From: a virus
IMG/VR virus record: IMGVR_UViG_3300031772_000001
Span: 62,001 to 126,000 of that record
Direction: 5' to 3' (one strand)
DNA length: 64,000 nt
Positions 38,983-47,998 of the stretch are shown one piece after another. The position numbers and the translations under genes are program-made. The notes under the pieces are model-generated. The model saw only the letters and a program-made list of their open reading frames with translations, did no database searches and had not been told where the DNA came from. The first letter of the stretch is position 1. Each line of letters begins with the position of its first letter.

Positions 38983-41166
38983 TCACCCTTTCTTCGGAAC
39001 CCACATTCCGTTTGTATAAGTAAATGGAAACATCGTCCCCCATGACCTTCCAATAGAAATCTCCGCAAGCATAGGCACCTTCCACTCCGGTATCTTAATC
39101 TGCATAATGTCTTGTAGAGTCAACACCATCTCCGTAAACCTGACAGGATCTCTTGCGTCAATAGAGAAGTTTATCTCATCATGTATTGACGATTTCAGAA
39201 AAATCCCGTCTTCTTTTCCAATCCACTTCCTACAAGAGTTATATATTTTTATTAAAGCTATTCTCATCATATCTGCTGCTGTTCCTTGAACAGAGTGATT
39301 CACAGCAGTTCTATCTGCATATCCTTCCAACCTACGGTTTCCAGAACTGTACCAATACCTCACCCTTCTCTTACGCCCAAAATATGTTGAAACTTCACCG
39401 TACTGTCTCCCATAAGCCTTCACACCATTACTCCAACTACGGATTCCTAAAAGATTACCCCACCAATTGTCAAGTAATACCTGTGCCTCATTCTCAGGTA
39501 TACCAAGCTGCCTTGAAAATGACTTGGCTGACCCACCATATAAGCTCCCAAAATTTAACACCTTCGCTGTCTTCCTTACCTCTCTGTTATACAACGACTC
39601 ATCACCATGACATATACAAGTCATAGCCGTTGACACATGAACATCCTTACCTGTAGTAAATGCATCAATCCATACTGGTTCATTTGCTAAATTAGCGGGA
39701 ATCCTGAGTTCTTGTGAGGAATAATCTATTGAAACAAGTAGATGGTAAGGATAATTAGGCATATAAGCAGCACGAACATTCTCCTCAAGGGAACATCCTT
39801 CCACCCCCTCCTTACCATCTACCTTCTCAAAATGATACCCAAGAAATGAAAACAAATCCGGGGAGTCTACTGGTGTATTCACTACCACTGCATTATAATA
39901 CTGTGAGTGCGGCTTAGGAATAGCTTGCCCATTTATTTTACAATAATACTTGTTCTTTGCATCAGAACCAGAGGCAAACCTACCAGAGGGTGTTGCATTG
40001 TACTTATAAGCAAATCTTACTGCCCCTCCTAAATCCTCTCTCCACTCATTCAAAAACGGCTTACAATATGTTGTCTCAAACTTTTTCAATTTTTTATACT
40101 TCATTAACAAAGGTATAACAGGATGCTCGTCTTGTATCTCCTCTAACGCCTCTTCATCTGTTGATACGCTCTTACCTGATTTCGTCCTCTTGGATGGTGT
40201 GATTCCAATAGTTGCCAAAGCCTGTAAGACCTGCTTCGGGGAACCTAACCCAAAGTTATACCCAAACTGAGTAAAGATTTCCGCAGATAAATTTGCGAGT
40301 GTGTTAGTAACATCTGCATCTAACTTCAAAATCATGTCTTTGTTAATCTTAAAAGGGTCATCTTCCATTACCATTAACGGAACAAGAACCTGATTGTCTA
40401 TGTCGTTTACAAACTTACATTCATTGTAGATGTTGTACATCACATAAATCAAGTTGTATGGAGCAAGAACATCATCACACGCATACTCAAAGCACTCGTT
40501 CGGATCATTGTAAGCGAAGTTGGTAGCTGCTTCTGTTTTCTTCCCAAAGTCTTCCCCGGCCTCTGGGATCTCTTCTGTCGGCACGTCCCCACCACCAGCA
40601 TCTCCAACGTCAGCCTCAGTCTGCATGACCTCCTCGAAGGTCCGCATCTTCCACCCAAGGAAATGTAGTGCAGCCCACTTCAGGCTTGGCATTGCTATAT
40701 TTGTGTCAGCATTGTAAACAACAACTGACATATCGAAGTATGGCAACTTTTCAAGATCGTAAAACTTACCCAACCCCGCCTTCTTTAAGAAACGGTAGTC
40801 AAACCTGTAATTGTAAAACAATACCCTCTTTGCATGACTACAGAAAGCCGCCACAACCTGCAAAGCCAAGTCCATTGAAACATTCTGACCGTTGAAATGA
40901 CCCACTGGCATATAGAACGCCTGAGTCCTGCTTATCGCCATTGAAATACCAACAATATTTTCCTTTTCTATATTCAACCCTGTTGTTTCTGTATCAATCG
41001 CTATCATCTCAGGCTGAAAGGCATGTGCAGCCGCAACCAATGCCCGTAACTGGTCATCAGTAGTTATCAATCTCCTCTCCTGACCGGAAGGATAGTTCGG
41101 GTCTGGCTTTGCAGGTGCAAACCAGTGGACATATCCCTTTTGTCTTACATCTTTACCTACAGCCAT
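38983..41166 (-). CDS. family A DNA polymerase with 3'-5' exonuclease
   Basis: 727 aa. Exonuclease motif I D58-T-E60 (IDTETTGLN) and Exo III-like YACDD near residue 230. Polymerase motif A SIDYSSQELR (about 490), motif B KVLNFGSLYGGS (about 545), motif C SIHDEINF (about 665). No 5'-nuclease domain; that activity is encoded separately at 47999-48952. A 40-residue acidic insert lies near 185-215. The main replicative polymerase, next to helicase and primase zinc-finger genes. Confidence 0.96.
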   Translation of the reverse strand: MAVGKDVRQKGYVHWFAPAKPDPNYPSGQERRLITTDDQLRALVAAAHAFQPEMIAIDTETTGLNIEKENIVGISMAISRTQAFYMPVGHFNGQNVSMDLALQVVAAFCSHAKRVLFYNYRFDYRFLKKAGLGKFYDLEKLPYFDMSVVVYNADTNIAMPSLKWAALHFLGWKMRTFEEVMQTEADVGDAGGGDVPTEEIPEAGEDFGKKTEAATNFAYNDPNECFEYACDDVLAPYNLIYVMYNIYNECKFVNDIDNQVLVPLMVMEDDPFKINKDMILKLDADVTNTLANLSAEIFTQFGYNFGLGSPKQVLQALATIGITPSKRTKSGKSVSTDEEALEEIQDEHPVIPLLMKYKKLKKFETTYCKPFLNEWREDLGGAVRFAYKYNATPSGRFASGSDAKNKYYCKINGQAIPKPHSQYYNAVVVNTPVDSPDLFSFLGYHFEKVDGKEGVEGCSLEENVRAAYMPNYPYHLLVSIDYSSQELRIPANLANEPVWIDAFTTGKDVHVSTAMTCICHGDESLYNREVRKTAKVLNFGSLYGGSAKSFSRQLGIPENEAQVLLDNWWGNLLGIRSWSNGVKAYGRQYGEVSTYFGRKRRVRYWYSSGNRRLEGYADRTAVNHSVQGTAADMMRIALIKIYNSCRKWIGKEDGIFLKSSIHDEINFSIDARDPVRFTEMVLTLQDIMQIKIPEWKVPMLAEISIGRSWGTMFPFTYTNGMWVPKKG

Positions 41167-41169
41167 AAA

Positions 41170-41613
41170 TCAAATCTTCCTGTTATTCAGTGTTCTTACA
41201 AAAGAAGTACAAACCATGTTAGAGTAATCAAGAAATTTCAACTTACCAGCCATAAACTTAGACCGCTCAAAAAGCAAGTCCCCACGTAAATCTATACGTT
41301 CAAAATTGGTAAATCCTAAAGCTATCTCTTCCGGCACATCCCCCCGTGATCTTAGTGTTCTCTCTATTTCAACATCGGAATATCCAAGAAATACCAAGAT
41401 GTCATAAGGACGATACTGTTTTGCCTCTGAAAAACAATGAAAACACTCTTTGAAAATCTTTCCAGAACGCTTTCCACCAGCCTCGTCATCGTGAAAAGGA
41501 CAAAAACAGTTCTGCCCTACCCACGGCTCCTGTAACCCCACAAACTCAAGCAACGGCAGGAGCTTAAAATCATGGTTTGCCCACCGTATCAATATTCCTT
41601 TTGGTAAACTCAT
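41170..41613 (-). CDS. CHC2 zinc-finger protein (primase zinc-binding domain)
   Basis: 147 aa. CFCPFHDDEAGGK, then FKECFHC matches the DnaG CHC2 finger (C-x2-H ... C-x2-C). The rest is helical with no TOPRIM. Located 4 nt from the polymerase. The complementary TOPRIM protein is at 3536-4282. Probably provides template recognition for priming. Confidence 0.85.
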   Translation of the reverse strand: MSLPKGILIRWANHDFKLLPLLEFVGLQEPWVGQNCFCPFHDDEAGGKRSGKIFKECFHCFSEAKQYRPYDILVFLGYSDVEIERTLRSRGDVPEEIALGFTNFERIDLRGDLLFERSKFMAGKLKFLDYSNMVCTSFVRTLNNRKI

Positions 41614-41643
41614 CCCTGCACCCCATAACCAATAATCCGGTAA

Positions 41644-41820
41644 TCAAAGATGCTTCAAAGCAGGAATCACTTCTTGATGAATCTTCTTCCCAAATAACTG
41701 ATGTGCCGCAGAAAATACAACCTCTACAGTCACAAGAGCTACACACATCAAAAGTATCATCGTCAAAACCATCATAACCCCAGAAATTCCTGTCTTATTA
41801 CGAAAAGAAAATACTGGCAT
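41644..41820 (-). CDS. single-pass membrane protein, 58 aa
   Basis: ATG at 41820 preceded by AAGGAGGGGG. A transmembrane helix (VMMVLTMILLMCVALVTVEVV) lies at about 15-35 with a cytosolic basic tail. Embedded between helicase and primase genes; may tether replication to the membrane, though that is speculative. Confidence 0.7.
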   Translation of the reverse strand: MPVFSFRNKTGISGVMMVLTMILLMCVALVTVEVVFSAAHQLFGKKIHQEVIPALKHL

Positions 41821-41829
41821 ACCCCCTCC

Positions 41830-43215
41830 TTACGTCATAAAGTTTGGAAGAGTGTTTGTCAATAACAACTGCGAATAATCAATCGAACCTGCATCACCCA
41901 CACCCTGACGTTCATCACCAACAACACAAAACTCAGGGTCAAATGGTATGGTCACTGGCTTATCAAATGAGTTTACATAACGGTTCTTCGGAAGATTAAC
42001 CATCATTTCTTTTCTCTGCTTCAATGAATCATTTAGATAAACAAACGAGACATACGTTGAATCCCTCTCTAATGAATTTATCTCTGCCAACGCTGTAAGC
42101 GGATACAACCCCTCCGTTCCCCCACGTCCCGGCTGTCTCGCCAACTCATACCATGTCCTGTTTGTCTGTGAAAGCATCATCAACGAGAATGATCTTCCGT
42201 TGAAGTCCATACACATATTATTGAAAAATGAAACATACCTGTTTGCTGGTTCATCCATACCCGGAGGTGCAATGAACTTAAACTTCTGAGCATAGTCTAT
42301 AACCATGTAATGTATAGGAAAATTCACCCTCATCAACCGTGACATAATACCTGAAAAAGACGTGTTTGAGAAATCAGATATATCAAGAAACTCTATCTTG
42401 CCATACTCAGAATTATTAAACAAATCCTCATGTACAGGACCAAGGATATGCTTCTCTTCGTCTGCGTTCATGTTTGCAAAGATCAACTTCTCCTTCGGGA
42501 CAGGTCTGAACAATTTCTGAAATTTTTCATGCTTTGAGTGCCTTGACAAGTAGTAAGATATGAGCAACGCTTTCGGCATCTCAAATGAAAGAAACACTCC
42601 ATTTAACCCACACTTAGTAGAATTACCATAAGATGATGAAATTGCAAAAGATGTCTTCCCTTGTCCTGCAAAACCCCCAACCGTGTACATGGTTCCAAAA
42701 GCTACACCACGCATCTCATCATCAAGATTTTTCACAAATGTCAACATCCCGGCAGGCTCATCTTTACGCTTCAGATAAGCCTCAGCATAGTCAAACTTCT
42801 TTTGCTCGTTTACGGTACTTACTGACTCCAAGACCTTTGAGAGTCTGGTAAGAATGTCCTCTCTTGATAGGTTCTGTATGTCTTTGGAAATCTCCCCTAA
42901 CTTCCGTGATAACTCACCTTTCTTTACGCTCTCTTGATGACCCTCTACTTGGTCAAGAAATTCCGCTAAGTTAATCCCATCTTTTAACTGAGGCACAGAC
43001 CCCACGTACCCCAAACTCCCAACCATATAGTCCAGGGAAGGTACTGTGCCTGCCTTCACAACAAGAGTGGAGATTTTCTTTAGGACAGGATCATCTACAG
43101 TAGGAAGTATTGCCTGTATCAAGGCACACTTGTTAGCAAATACCTCACTGCCCAACAAGTAGGCAATGACGTAATCCGTAGCTGTATAGCTGACGTAACT
43201 ACTTTGTTCTGGCAT
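41830..43215 (-). CDS. DnaB-like replicative helicase
   Basis: 461 aa. N-terminal helical domain (1-140). RecA-type core: GGFAGQGKTS Walker A (180-189), VFLSFEMPK (H1a-like), MVIDYAQ Walker B, and a MMLSQTNR sensor segment. Hexameric 5'-3' helicase at the fork, with the polymerase, primase pieces and a loader next to it. Confidence 0.9.
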   Translation of the reverse strand: MPEQSSYVSYTATDYVIAYLLGSEVFANKCALIQAILPTVDDPVLKKISTLVVKAGTVPSLDYMVGSLGYVGSVPQLKDGINLAEFLDQVEGHQESVKKGELSRKLGEISKDIQNLSREDILTRLSKVLESVSTVNEQKKFDYAEAYLKRKDEPAGMLTFVKNLDDEMRGVAFGTMYTVGGFAGQGKTSFAISSSYGNSTKCGLNGVFLSFEMPKALLISYYLSRHSKHEKFQKLFRPVPKEKLIFANMNADEEKHILGPVHEDLFNNSEYGKIEFLDISDFSNTSFSGIMSRLMRVNFPIHYMVIDYAQKFKFIAPPGMDEPANRYVSFFNNMCMDFNGRSFSLMMLSQTNRTWYELARQPGRGGTEGLYPLTALAEINSLERDSTYVSFVYLNDSLKQRKEMMVNLPKNRYVNSFDKPVTIPFDPEFCVVGDERQGVGDAGSIDYSQLLLTNTLPNFMT

Positions 43216-43555
43216 CTTTTTTCTTGTTCTTGTAGGAAGAAATAATCATCGCCCTGATGCACTTGTCAATTTCCGTTGACTTTGTTGGGTATGCTATTTC
43301 CCCTACAGCATGAAGATAAAACCATCTTGATAATCTGGACACCACAGACGGGGAATCCTTCACGACTATGTAGGTAATTCCACTCCACCTAATAAACCAA
43401 TACCTAAGAAAAGACAACTTATTATTTGAGATAAGCAGGTACTTCGTGGTCATATCTTTAAGGCTTTTCACAGCCTCATACTCGTGACCACCCTGACCAA
43501 GAACTATACTCAGGATGTCAAGCGATTCCTTGTCAAGCATAACTGAGATTTTCAT
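43199..43555 (-). CDS. hypothetical protein, 118 aa
   Basis: Helical with an aromatic middle (RYWFIRWSGITYIVV) and basic C-terminus KNKKKDARTK. Lies between helicase and loader genes, overlapping both. Possibly a helicase accessory factor. Confidence 0.6.
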   Translation of the reverse strand: MKISVMLDKESLDILSIVLGQGGHEYEAVKSLKDMTTKYLLISNNKLSFLRYWFIRWSGITYIVVKDSPSVVSRLSRWFYLHAVGEIAYPTKSTEIDKCIRAMIISSYKNKKKDARTK

Positions 43556-44403
43556 AATTTACGGCTCGGTCCTTTCCTTGGAGGCATTGGACTTCTTGAC
43601 GGGTCTGACGCTGTGTAGGTTAATTTTATGTCTGCGGAACTCTTTGCCTTTCTCTTCTCAACCGGCTTATCTACAACCGGCCTACTCACCAAAACCGTAT
43701 CTAACTTTTGCTCTACAAGAGGTGCCTCTTGTTTCTGTGTCTTACACGGGTCACTACCAGCCACACCACCCCACGACTTCGGTACATCACACCCGTATGT
43801 TAGTAAACCAAACTTCGCTTTTTTGAAAAACTCAGACAGAACTACATCCCCAACAACATCCCCTAAAACCCTCTGGCCTACCTTCGTGTAGTAATACTTG
43901 CTATACAGCGGGAACTCTCTCCCCTTTACAAAAACCCATGTGTGCCTGTCCTGCATCTGCCTACGTTCAACCAGATTCGCAATAAGAGTCGGCATAAGAT
44001 TGTTTGTAGGGTCATGGAATCCCACAAACAAGGCAAGATGTTTATACCCCGCTAAATCAGACAGGCTCTTGCAAGGCTCCACCTCTGGATTCGACTGCAT
44101 GAAAATCTTAATAACATCTTCTGTCTCTATCTTCCTGAAAGAGCCTGAAAACCCTGTCTTTGTCCAAAAATAAGCTGCTGCCCAATTGATAATACGAACA
44201 TCATCTACGTTTACAAAGAATACTATATCCCGGTCAAGATTCTCGTTCTTCAGTTTATCCACTATTCCCAAATCCCCAATAACATCACCTATTGACATCT
44301 GAATCATCTTCTGCATCGAAGTGTACCTGTAACACTCACAGGCAACCCATAGGTCATCCTTCTTATAGTAATTCTCACCCTTACATAGAGGACAATCAGA
44401 CAT
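43552..44403 (-). CDS. probable helicase loader (DnaC-like, degenerate)
   Basis: 283 aa. N-terminal finger CPLCKGENYYKKDDLWVACECYR resembles the DnaC/DnaI zinc motif. The centre (HLALFVGFHDPTNNLMPTLIANLVERR, TWVFVKGRE) follows the Walker B to sensor region of DnaC AAA+ domains. No clear P-loop is visible. Basic Pro/Lys-rich tail (225-283). Its position next to the DnaB-like gene supports a loader role. Confidence 0.55.
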   Translation of the reverse strand: MSDCPLCKGENYYKKDDLWVACECYRYTSMQKMIQMSIGDVIGDLGIVDKLKNENLDRDIVFFVNVDDVRIINWAAAYFWTKTGFSGSFRKIETEDVIKIFMQSNPEVEPCKSLSDLAGYKHLALFVGFHDPTNNLMPTLIANLVERRQMQDRHTWVFVKGREFPLYSKYYYTKVGQRVLGDVVGDVVLSEFFKKAKFGLLTYGCDVPKSWGGVAGSDPCKTQKQEAPLVEQKLDTVLVSRPVVDKPVEKRKAKSSADIKLTYTASDPSRSPMPPRKGPSRKL

Positions 44404-45877
44404 ACACTTTCCCTTTTGCTAACCCTCGTAACTCTTTCTTCTTCCACAACAAATCCTTACGCATCTTGATTATATAATCTTTAGTTGGTTCTGAATCAAT
44501 CTCAGGTAGGTTAGGGTTTTGAGAAATAACCTTCTTAATCTTGTCTGCATTATGCTCTAACATCAACCTCTTGTAGGTATCTATCGTGTCTTTAGCCTCA
44601 ATTATGAATATCTCCATGAAGTTGTGCTCGGTGTTCACTCGCACGACTCGGCCTACCACCTGCACAAACTCCCCTATTGAAAACGTCAGGTTGAAGAATA
44701 TCACCGTATTCGACACCTGAAGATTCAAACTCTCACCACCTGCACCTGTCATAACAATAATTGATTTTTTCTTAAAACTTTCAACAACATCTTCCCTCTT
44801 CTCCAAAGACGTTGCCCCTGTAATCACATATATATCTACGTCAGGGAACTCCTTCTTAAACAGCTTCTTCAGCCTATCCACAGGCTCCTTCAGGGATGAA
44901 TACACGATCACTGCCTTGTCCTCGGCCAACTTCTTAGCAACAAGCTCTACACATCGTCGCTCTTTTGATGAAACTTTAGATAAATCTTCTCCGTCTCCCC
45001 CGGTGTCTGCCGCACGCTGTAAGTCAGGAAGTCTTGCCGCAAAATCCTTGTAAGTACCACCAAGAATACCCATTGCCGCACGAAGGTATAGGGTATTCTC
45101 TTCAGGTGTCAACTCTACAACCTCACTAATGAATCTTACATCATACTCTCTGAATCTCACCAACACATACGGCTTGATTATCTCGTGCAGGATATTAAGG
45201 TTCCTGTATCCCACAACCTCAAAGAATGTAATCAACCCCATCTTCCGCATCTTCTGAATTGTAAACTGCCTCATGTACGATGTCTTTGTTCCCAATACCT
45301 TCGGAAATAGGAAATCTACTAACACGAACAGGTCTTCTATGTGGTTTAACAGGGGAGTTGCGGTTAGTCCCCACGTTACTAAACTATGCTGCCTCAAAAC
45401 CTTACACAGACCATACCAAGTCATGCCCTTGTTCTTATCATTATCCCTGTAAAACTTTCTATTCTTAATCTTGTGCATTTCATCAAGAACTAAGATAACC
45501 TTATTTGTCAAGAACAACTTCTCAAGGTAGAATCTTGCTTCTTCCAACTGATGATACGTTACAATCGTTATATCCTCATCCCCAGGAAACAAAGGGCCAT
45601 ACTCCTGTAATGTCCACTCAGAACGACACAAGAAGTATTTGTAATTAGTCTTACTCTCAATCTCTTTACGCCATGTCACTGTTGCTGATTTTGTACAAAC
45701 TACAAGAAGATGAAACTTACCAGCAGGATTCTTTCTCCTCACAGCCTCGTAAGCCGCTAACGCAGCATACGTCTTACCCAAGCCTGTTCCAAAAGCTAGT
45801 AAATGATCAACAGGCTGAGACAGTATCTTTACCGCCTCAGCCTGTTCTTCCAGCAACAATGTCTCGAAATGGGGCAT
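44396..45877 (-). CDS. SNF2-type superfamily 2 helicase
   Basis: 493 aa. Motif I GTGLGKT (30-36), motif II DEMH (132-135), motif III GLTATPLLN, C-terminal motifs YVITGATS, GAGGESLNLQ and QVVGRVVR. Resembles phage recombination or remodelling helicases (UvsW/Snf2-like). ATP-dependent DNA translocase, likely acting in recombination or fork restart. Confidence 0.9.
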   Translation of the reverse strand: MPHFETLLLEEQAEAVKILSQPVDHLLAFGTGLGKTYAALAAYEAVRRKNPAGKFHLLVVCTKSATVTWRKEIESKTNYKYFLCRSEWTLQEYGPLFPGDEDITIVTYHQLEEARFYLEKLFLTNKVILVLDEMHKIKNRKFYRDNDKNKGMTWYGLCKVLRQHSLVTWGLTATPLLNHIEDLFVLVDFLFPKVLGTKTSYMRQFTIQKMRKMGLITFFEVVGYRNLNILHEIIKPYVLVRFREYDVRFISEVVELTPEENTLYLRAAMGILGGTYKDFAARLPDLQRAADTGGDGEDLSKVSSKERRCVELVAKKLAEDKAVIVYSSLKEPVDRLKKLFKKEFPDVDIYVITGATSLEKREDVVESFKKKSIIVMTGAGGESLNLQVSNTVIFFNLTFSIGEFVQVVGRVVRVNTEHNFMEIFIIEAKDTIDTYKRLMLEHNADKIKKVISQNPNLPEIDSEPTKDYIIKMRKDLLWKKKELRGLAKGKVYV

Positions 45878-46056
45878 TACTCCCTCGGAGGGTCTAACTC
45901 AAAAATCTCATCACAATACTTACATTTGTACTGGCCGGGAACACCAGTAGGATAAGCTACACTATGCGTACAAATCTTCTGATCTCTCTTATCAAATATC
46001 CTTCCCCAATCTTCATCACTGATTTTATTACTTGTAGGTCTTGAAACAATTGACAT
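45877..46056 (-). CDS. zinc-binding small protein, 59 aa
   Basis: ATG at 46056 (GGAAAGG upstream). Stop overlaps the helicase start (TAATG). C-x-H (29-31) and CKYC (45-48) make a plausible zinc site. First protein gene downstream of the tmRNA. Confidence 0.65.
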   Translation of the reverse strand: MSIVSRPTSNKISDEDWGRIFDKRDQKICTHSVAYPTGVPGQYKCKYCDEIFELDPPRE

Positions 46057-46104
46057 TGACTATGACCTTTCCTAATATATTCAACTAACCCCTAATAATC
46101 ATTC

Positions 46105-46140
46105 AAATAAGAGAAGAAATTTTATTCTCTTCTCTTATTT
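46105..46140. terminator. hairpin terminator between tmRNA and helicase operon
   Basis: Perfect 13-bp AT-rich stem AAATAAGAGAAGA/TCTTCTCTTATTT with a 10-base loop. The T run follows on the plus strand (TTTTTTAG); the minus-strand side continues TTTGAATG. It may act in both directions or as an RNA end for tmRNA transcripts. Confidence 0.5.
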
Positions 46141-46280
46141 TTTAGAGAAACAGAACATTATATGTATGAGTGTTAGCCTTCTCCACTATGGTATTATCCA
46201 TAAAGGATTGAGCCAATTGACTCCGAAGAAAAGAAGAAGGTAGGAGCATCACCAAACACTCCAATAAACAAAGAAACAAG

Positions 46281-46693
46281 TGGAGGTGGGGGGAATTGAA
46301 CCCCCGTCCAGAAAATACTCAATATTGACATCTACGTGTGTAGTCTCAGTTAAGTGTCATGATAAGTATACTGAGGCCAAAATACTTACCACCAAGTTTC
46401 AGGTATTTTTCGGTGCTTTATGTCATGAAACCACCCACTTGCACCTAACCCTACTTTCGCCCACACACTCGGATACTTGTGTGGGCTAGTCACCTTTAGT
46501 TAGGCGACGCTGACAACTGGCATCGCCAGATCACACATCGCCGCGAAGCGAAGCGCAAAAGCAACACCAGCGTTGACCGTCGATTTCTCGGCAGCTAACA
46601 TCTCCCCCGGACGATTTATGAGGCCAACCGGGAGAACCCTCCTCAACACGCAGTCAATACTTTATACATTCTGTCGAAAACCAGATCACCCCC
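46281..46693 (-). ncRNA. ssrA: transfer-messenger RNA (tmRNA)
   Basis: 413 nt. 5' end GGGGGTG-ATCTGG-TTTTCGACAGA pairs with the 3' CACCTCC to form the acceptor (7 bp, one G-T). T-arm GGGGG-TTCAATT-CCCCC; preceding GGAC as in other tmRNAs. PK1 conserved core CGGTTGGCCTCATAAA with GAGG/CCTC and TCTCCC/GGGAGA stems. A tag frame starts soon after PK1 at or near GCC GAG AAA and ends with TAA at 46500-46502. A later 8-bp hairpin CCCACACA/TGTGTGGG fits PK2-PK4. CCA is not encoded. Function: rescue of stalled ribosomes with host SmpB; no smpB is seen here. Confidence 0.93.
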
Positions 46694-46935
46694 CCTAAAA
46701 TGAAAAATGCTGGCAGGCTGGCATCTCAGTGGTTGCAACTACCAAGCACAAAATAGCCCGGCACTGAGACTTTTTCAGCCCACACCCTCCGGCAACAATA
46801 CCCCACAATCAAAGATACCGAGCCGAGAGCGTGGTCAGGTTGTACACCCTGATAATAGATTGATCAATTCCACACGCCCCGGACACGATACCCTACAACA
46901 TTATACGCTTCTGCGACCAAAAACGTAAACCCAAG
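46694..46935 (-). other. 242-bp non-coding leader upstream of tmRNA
   Basis: No protein frame of note. Contains the promoter-like TATAAT at 46900-46907, a CAGG/CCTG hairpin, and an 8-bp TCTCAGTG/CACTGAGA stem (46724-46731 with 46762-46769). Could be a tmRNA precursor leader or a separate small RNA. Confidence 0.5.
46895..46930 (-). promoter_or_regulatory. promoter-like element for tmRNA
   Basis: Perfect TATAAT (within CGTATAAT, 46900-46907) with TTTACG 18 bp upstream as a poor -35. Lies about 200 bp before the tmRNA 5' end. Confidence 0.45.
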
Positions 46936-47331
46936 TCAGTTTCGCTTACGACCCTCCCACGAGACAAAACCTTTCACGTCCTGATATGCCTTCTCCCAAT
47001 CACCTGTAAAAGTAACCCCTCTATCGTCTAAATATATGTCAGAAACGCACTTACGGCTGTTGGTTATCTGATCTGGGTTATCATTTATATGATCAAAAGG
47101 GATGTCATTCGACTCAAGATACTGCCTAACCTGCCCTAGCTCATCCCTCGCCGTCCAAATAATGATCTTCCAGCCATCGTCTCTCAATTTTTTCAAAAAC
47201 TTACTTGCACCCTCAATAGGCATCCCAAATCTGCCTCTGCCTTTGAAGCCCTCAGAGTAGTCCGCAATCACACCGTCAAAATCAACGGCTATTGTCTTTC
47301 TTGTATCACCATTCTGCACAGGCAGGCCCAT
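46936..47331 (-). CDS. HAD-superfamily phosphatase
   Basis: 131 aa. Motif I D17-F-D19-G20, motif II WTAR at about 57-60, motif III/IV YLDDRG near 107. Similar in size and motifs to T4-like polynucleotide 3'-phosphatase and pyrophosphatase-type HAD proteins. Substrate not predictable. Could act in RNA or DNA end repair; no kinase domain is attached. Confidence 0.8.
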   Translation of the reverse strand: MGLPVQNGDTRKTIAVDFDGVIADYSEGFKGRGRFGMPIEGASKFLKKLRDDGWKIIIWTARDELGQVRQYLESNDIPFDHINDNPDQITNSRKCVSDIYLDDRGVTFTGDWEKAYQDVKGFVSWEGRKRN

Positions 47332-47341
47332 GATCTTCTCC

Positions 47342-47536
47342 CTATATATGTTTCACCAAAGAAGAACCATTCTTCATGTCTACAAATTCAGCATCAACCT
47401 CACCTTGGCGATTAACAACCTGAAAGGATCTCACCTCGTTTTGAACTATAGAAAAATGTACGCCCTTATATCGTTGAGTCTTACGATACTCCCTTCGTAT
47501 CTCCGCGTCGTTCACTGTATAAGTCTGCATCATCAT
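47342..47536 (-). CDS. hypothetical protein, 64 aa
   Basis: Three consecutive ATG codons at the start (47536-47528). Basic, beta C-terminal half. Overlaps the upstream gene end by up to 56 nt, so the later ATG is as likely. No motif. Confidence 0.5.
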   Translation of the reverse strand: MMMQTYTVNDAEIRREYRKTQRYKGVHFSIVQNEVRSFQVVNRQGEVDAEFVDMKNGSSLVKHI

Positions 47537-47984
47537 TACTATCCAAAGATATGTCGTAGTAAGAACAAACAGATTTGATTATCTCGTCATCCCTCTTGAG
47601 AACCTTCTCTGCAATCAGAAGTAAAAGAACCTCTTTAATAACATACACAGAACTACTTGTTAGTTCTGGTGAGTATGAAACACAGTCAGGTGAAGTTACG
47701 TGAGGACACTTATATACATTGACACACAACCTACATCTGCTAATTACAAACCGCTCGTGAAAAGCCTTACCATCCTCACCTACCCACCTTTCAACAAACT
47801 CCTCACCCGGATCTTTCTTTATCTTCTCTCCCTCTACCCACTTATCAAGCTCCAACTTGTGAATCTCAGCAACCTGTTTCTTATGAAACGCCCCATACTC
47901 TATTGCTTTCCGAATGTTATCTTTTATCTCTCTACTATCATAATATCCAAATAATTTCAAGAGTTTTCGTAATAAAGAAAGCAT
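47481..47984 (-). CDS. hypothetical protein with zinc-like cysteine cluster, 167 aa
   Basis: Helical N-terminus, then CRLCVNVYKCPHVTSPDC (residues 84-101) forming a probable metal site, and a hydrophobic helix VYVIKEVLLLLIAEKVL. Unrecognised. Confidence 0.6.
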   Translation of the reverse strand: MLSLLRKLLKLFGYYDSREIKDNIRKAIEYGAFHKKQVAEIHKLELDKWVEGEKIKKDPGEEFVERWVGEDGKAFHERFVISRCRLCVNVYKCPHVTSPDCVSYSPELTSSSVYVIKEVLLLLIAEKVLKRDDEIIKSVCSYYDISLDSNDDADLYSERRGDTKGVS

Positions 47985-47998
47985 ATTTCAGCCTCCTA

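Noticed and set aside
46280-46489. Plus-strand 69-aa frame
   Set aside because: Lies wholly within the tmRNA.
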